Below, piece after piece: positions 62,191 through 64,000 of a stretch of DNA of 64,000 nucleotides. The DNA comes from Cyanobacteria bacterium PR.3.49. GTDB lineage: Bacteria; Cyanobacteriota; Vampirovibrionia; Obscuribacterales; Obscuribacteraceae. The DNA lies in assembly GCA_013997645.1 (NCBI GenBank), contig PNKB01000006.1, forward strand, positions 1 to 64,000. Direction: 5' to 3'. Each line of letters begins with the position of its first letter. Position 1 is the stretch's first letter. The translations under genes were made by a program, and so were the position numbers. The notes beneath the pieces were generated by a model. That model saw nothing but the letters and a program-made list of their open reading frames with translations, was not told where the DNA came from and ran no database searches.

Positions 62191-63402
62191 CTAGTCGAGA
62201 CTGCGCTCAGAAGGCTTCGGCTTTACTTTCGCTCGTCCCGCCTTCGCATCCTTCTCGGACTGGGATTTAAGTGACTTCCAGCGAGTTTCCAATTCTTTTG
62301 CCTGTTTCTCTTTTTCCGGTCCGAGTTTTTTCAAAAGGTCTGCGTAGTCTTTCATGGCCATGAGAGTTTGCGGGTGCGATGCGCCTAACAATCTTTCGCG
62401 CACTCCCAATGTTCTGCGAAACAATGGCTCCGCTTTCTTCAATTTCCCCTCGTCACGATAAAGGCAACCGAGGTTGAACATGCACATAGCCGCATCGAGA
62501 TTATTGATGCCCAGCTTCTTTTCATAGAGCGTCATTGCTTTTTCCATGAGCGGCTCGGCTTGCTCGTACTTTCTTTCAACTCGATAAAGTTCAGCCAAAT
62601 GAGACATTTCCGCTGCCACAAGCGGATGCGTTGCACCTAGAGTGCTCTGTCGAATACTCAGTGCACGCTTGTAATAAGATTCGGCTTTGTCGTATTCCTT
62701 CTTATGAAGATACAAAAGCCCGAGATTGCTCACGCATGATGCAGTGTCGCGATGCGCGGGTCCCAGCAAACGTTCTTTAATCGAAAGCGAGCGTTTGTAC
62801 ATGGCCTCCGCTTCGGCGTAACGTCCTTGCTGATCATAGAAGGCAGCAAGGTTGTTCAAACTGCTGGCGATCGGTGCGTTTTCTTGCGACGACACTTTCT
62901 CTTCAATTGCCAGAGCCTTCTTGTATAGTTTTTCCGCCTCGCTGTAATTAGCAATATTCTGATAGAGCATCGCTAAATTATTGATGGTGTTTGCCACCGA
63001 CATATTTTCTTCGCCGAGAGCCTTTTCCTTCAAAGCAAGCGCTTCTTTGAATAGCGACTCGGCTTCTTTATACTCGCCCAGCAATCTGTGCGATTCGGCC
63101 AGATTATTGGTGGCGGCGGCAATACGAAGTGTAGGATCGTTAGTGCCGGAGCCGTTTTTGCCATCGTCAGAATTCTTCTTCGCTTCAATTAGCGCCAGAT
63201 CGAACATCAATTTCGCTCGATCGTAATCGCCCACATCAAGAGCTTTCTTGCCGGACTTGTTGTATCTTTCCCATAAACTTTCGCGCGAGTCACTCGCCAA
63301 GCCGACCATTTTTACTGCCACTGGCTCGGCAGCAGCAGCCAAGACAAAAACACCCTGCGCGCACAGGCAAATAGCAGCAGCAAATAGTATGGGGCGGCTC
63401 AA
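62191..63402 (-). CDS. exported TPR protein of kinesin-light-chain type
   Basis: Protein of 403 residues with a signal peptide (LFAAAICLCAQGVFVLAAAAEP). It has about seven TPR units of 42 residues (AATNNLAESHRLLGEYKEAESLFKEAL, TINNLAMLYQNIANYSEAEKLY, CVSNLGLLYLHKKEYDKAESYY), a spacing typical of kinesin-light-chain-like bacterial TPRs. A Lys-rich tail ends it. Convergent with the GT2 gene, 16 bp apart. Confidence 0.85.
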   Translation of the reverse strand: MSRPILFAAAICLCAQGVFVLAAAAEPVAVKMVGLASDSRESLWERYNKSGKKALDVGDYDRAKLMFDLALIEAKKNSDDGKNGSGTNDPTLRIAAATNNLAESHRLLGEYKEAESLFKEALALKEKALGEENMSVANTINNLAMLYQNIANYSEAEKLYKKALAIEEKVSSQENAPIASSLNNLAAFYDQQGRYAEAEAMYKRSLSIKERLLGPAHRDTASCVSNLGLLYLHKKEYDKAESYYKRALSIRQSTLGATHPLVAAEMSHLAELYRVERKYEQAEPLMEKAMTLYEKKLGINNLDAAMCMFNLGCLYRDEGKLKKAEPLFRRTLGVRERLLGASHPQTLMAMKDYADLLKKLGPEKEKQAKELETRWKSLKSQSEKDAKAGRAKVKPKPSERSLD

Positions 63403-63536
63403 AGTCTAAGTTGACTCGTGGTTGGGGTCGGACAAAACCCCTGCCTTGAAATTCCAGACGCCTGAGCGTTGCGACAACGCTCCAAAACAAACAATAGCAC
63501 TAATGCCCGGTAACTCGCCAGAACGGGTCGTCAGAC

Positions 63537-64000
63537 CTATTTCTTAGCTTCTTTGGGCGCGTAGACATAAAAGCCTCGCCCGGTTTTGCGTCCCAAGTGA
63601 CCGGCATTGACGAGTTGTTTAATGACAGGGCACGGGCGATATTTCGGATCGCCGAATCCTTCCTGCAATACTTCCATAACGTGCAGAACAATATCCAGCC
63701 CGACAAAATCGCCCAATTCGAGCGGTCCCATCGGGTGGTTGTATCCGAGCTTCATGCCCTGGTCGATATCTTCGGGAGTGGAAAGTCCCTCCATCAGCGC
63801 GAAAGCAGCTTCATTTATCAAGCACAAACCCAGACGCGTCGTGATAAAACCGGGCATATCCTTCGAGCGGATCAGTGTTTTGCCCAATTCTTCGCCGAAT
63901 TTCGTTATCGTCGACATTGTAGTATCTGAAGTGTCGAACCCGGGAATCAGCTCCACAAGCTTCATAACGTGTGCAGGGGAAAAGAAATGCATGCCCAAAA
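63537..64000 (-). CDS. hbd: 3-hydroxyacyl-CoA dehydrogenase, C-terminal part (cut by window edge)
   Basis: Partial gene: only the 3' end is in the window; the M at 63998 is internal. Visible are GMHFFSPAHVMKLVELIPG (the interdomain helix), PGFITTRLGLCLINEAAFAL, the C-terminal helical domain with DIDQGMKLGYNHPMGPLELGDFVGLD, and GRKTGRGFYVY. These fit 3-hydroxybutyryl-CoA dehydrogenase of the PaaH/Hbd type, about half of its 285 residues. The NAD-binding Rossmann half lies beyond 64000. Role in beta-oxidation or polyhydroxybutyrate/butyrate metabolism. Confidence 0.92.
   Translation of the reverse strand, partial: LGMHFFSPAHVMKLVELIPGFDTSDTTMSTITKFGEELGKTLIRSKDMPGFITTRLGLCLINEAAFALMEGLSTPEDIDQGMKLGYNHPMGPLELGDFVGLDIVLHVMEVLQEGFGDPKYRPCPVIKQLVNAGHLGRKTGRGFYVYAPKEAKK

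Noticed and set aside
1-64000. CRISPR arrays, insertion sequences, integrase/att sites, prophage genes
   Set aside because: No regularly spaced direct repeats in non-coding DNA, no transposase or integrase ORFs, and no terminal inverted repeats with target duplications were seen.

Overview
This 64 kb window is a stretch of bacterial chromosome of roughly balanced base composition. It is densely coded on both strands and holds no insertion sequence, prophage, CRISPR array, rRNA or tRNA gene that I can see. The cell is Gram-negative: there is a secretin, the MreBCD/PBP2 rod system, a class A PBP and an AMIN-domain amidase. A short Hfq of the cyanobacterial type (PSV-x-Q near the N-terminus, GxRW core, GVIGY end), several PknB-like Ser/Thr kinases and many secreted TPR proteins, with no photosynthesis gene, suggest a non-photosynthetic relative of Cyanobacteria (Melainabacteria/Vampirovibrionia, perhaps Obscuribacterales). 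This placement is inference from protein style, not from a marker-gene tree.

Layout. 1-1083: fur-feoA-small zinc-ribbon protein (iron uptake; feoB probably lies just off the left edge). 1170-7358: uvrA, a membrane Ser/Thr kinase and a DUF445 membrane protein. 7644-12115: two secreted TPR proteins, ftsZ with a clear terminator, and mtnA. 12124-17631: a DUF4388 plus degenerate-GGDEF protein, then a ureide operon allB-uraD-uraH-CitE-like aldolase. 17852-21953: a secreted HMA-like protein and three Tad-pilus-like proteins (two TadE-like, one large TadG-like) around a structured divergent regulatory region. 22074-26187: a tightly packed operon (secreted protein, TPR protein, Cys-rich secreted protein, Rieske oxygenase) followed by a PspA homologue. 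It is preceded by an intercistronic leader that can fold as an H-type pseudoknot with an alternative helix covering the Shine-Dalgarno. 26197-31605: bestrophin, an MDR oxidoreductase, and an operon of an unknown protein with DUF47 and a PiT phosphate transporter. 31606-38679: a repeat-rich disordered protein with an RHH-like C-terminus, PBP1A, two GNATs, a 48-aa ORF absent from the ORF track, and a K+-independent-type membrane pyrophosphatase. 39041-43050: AMIN amidase, murI, family 4 UDG and a small unknown. 43163-47931: two paralogous zinc-ribbon kinases tail to tail, and hemW. 48094-52949: TPR protein, secretin, SAF/CpaB-like protein and LRR protein. 53021-58559: hfq, mreB, mreC, mreD, mrdA and a coiled-coil protein on one strand. 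58756-64000: a small membrane protein, two GT2 glycosyltransferases, a TPR protein and the 3' part of a 3-hydroxyacyl-CoA dehydrogenase gene cut by the window edge.

How the genes work together. Cell envelope growth dominates (FtsZ, MreBCD, PBP2, PBP1A, MurI, amidase). Surface appendage or secretion genes (TadE/TadG-like proteins, secretin, SAF protein) are scattered rather than in one tad locus. Phosphate and energy functions (PiT, DUF47, membrane PPase) and eukaryote-type kinases point to extensive signalling. The most interesting undescribed candidates are the pseudoknot leader with its secreted/Rieske operon, the repeat protein with an RHH-like end, the ureide operon with an added aldolase, and the cyanobacterial-type Hfq beside mreB.
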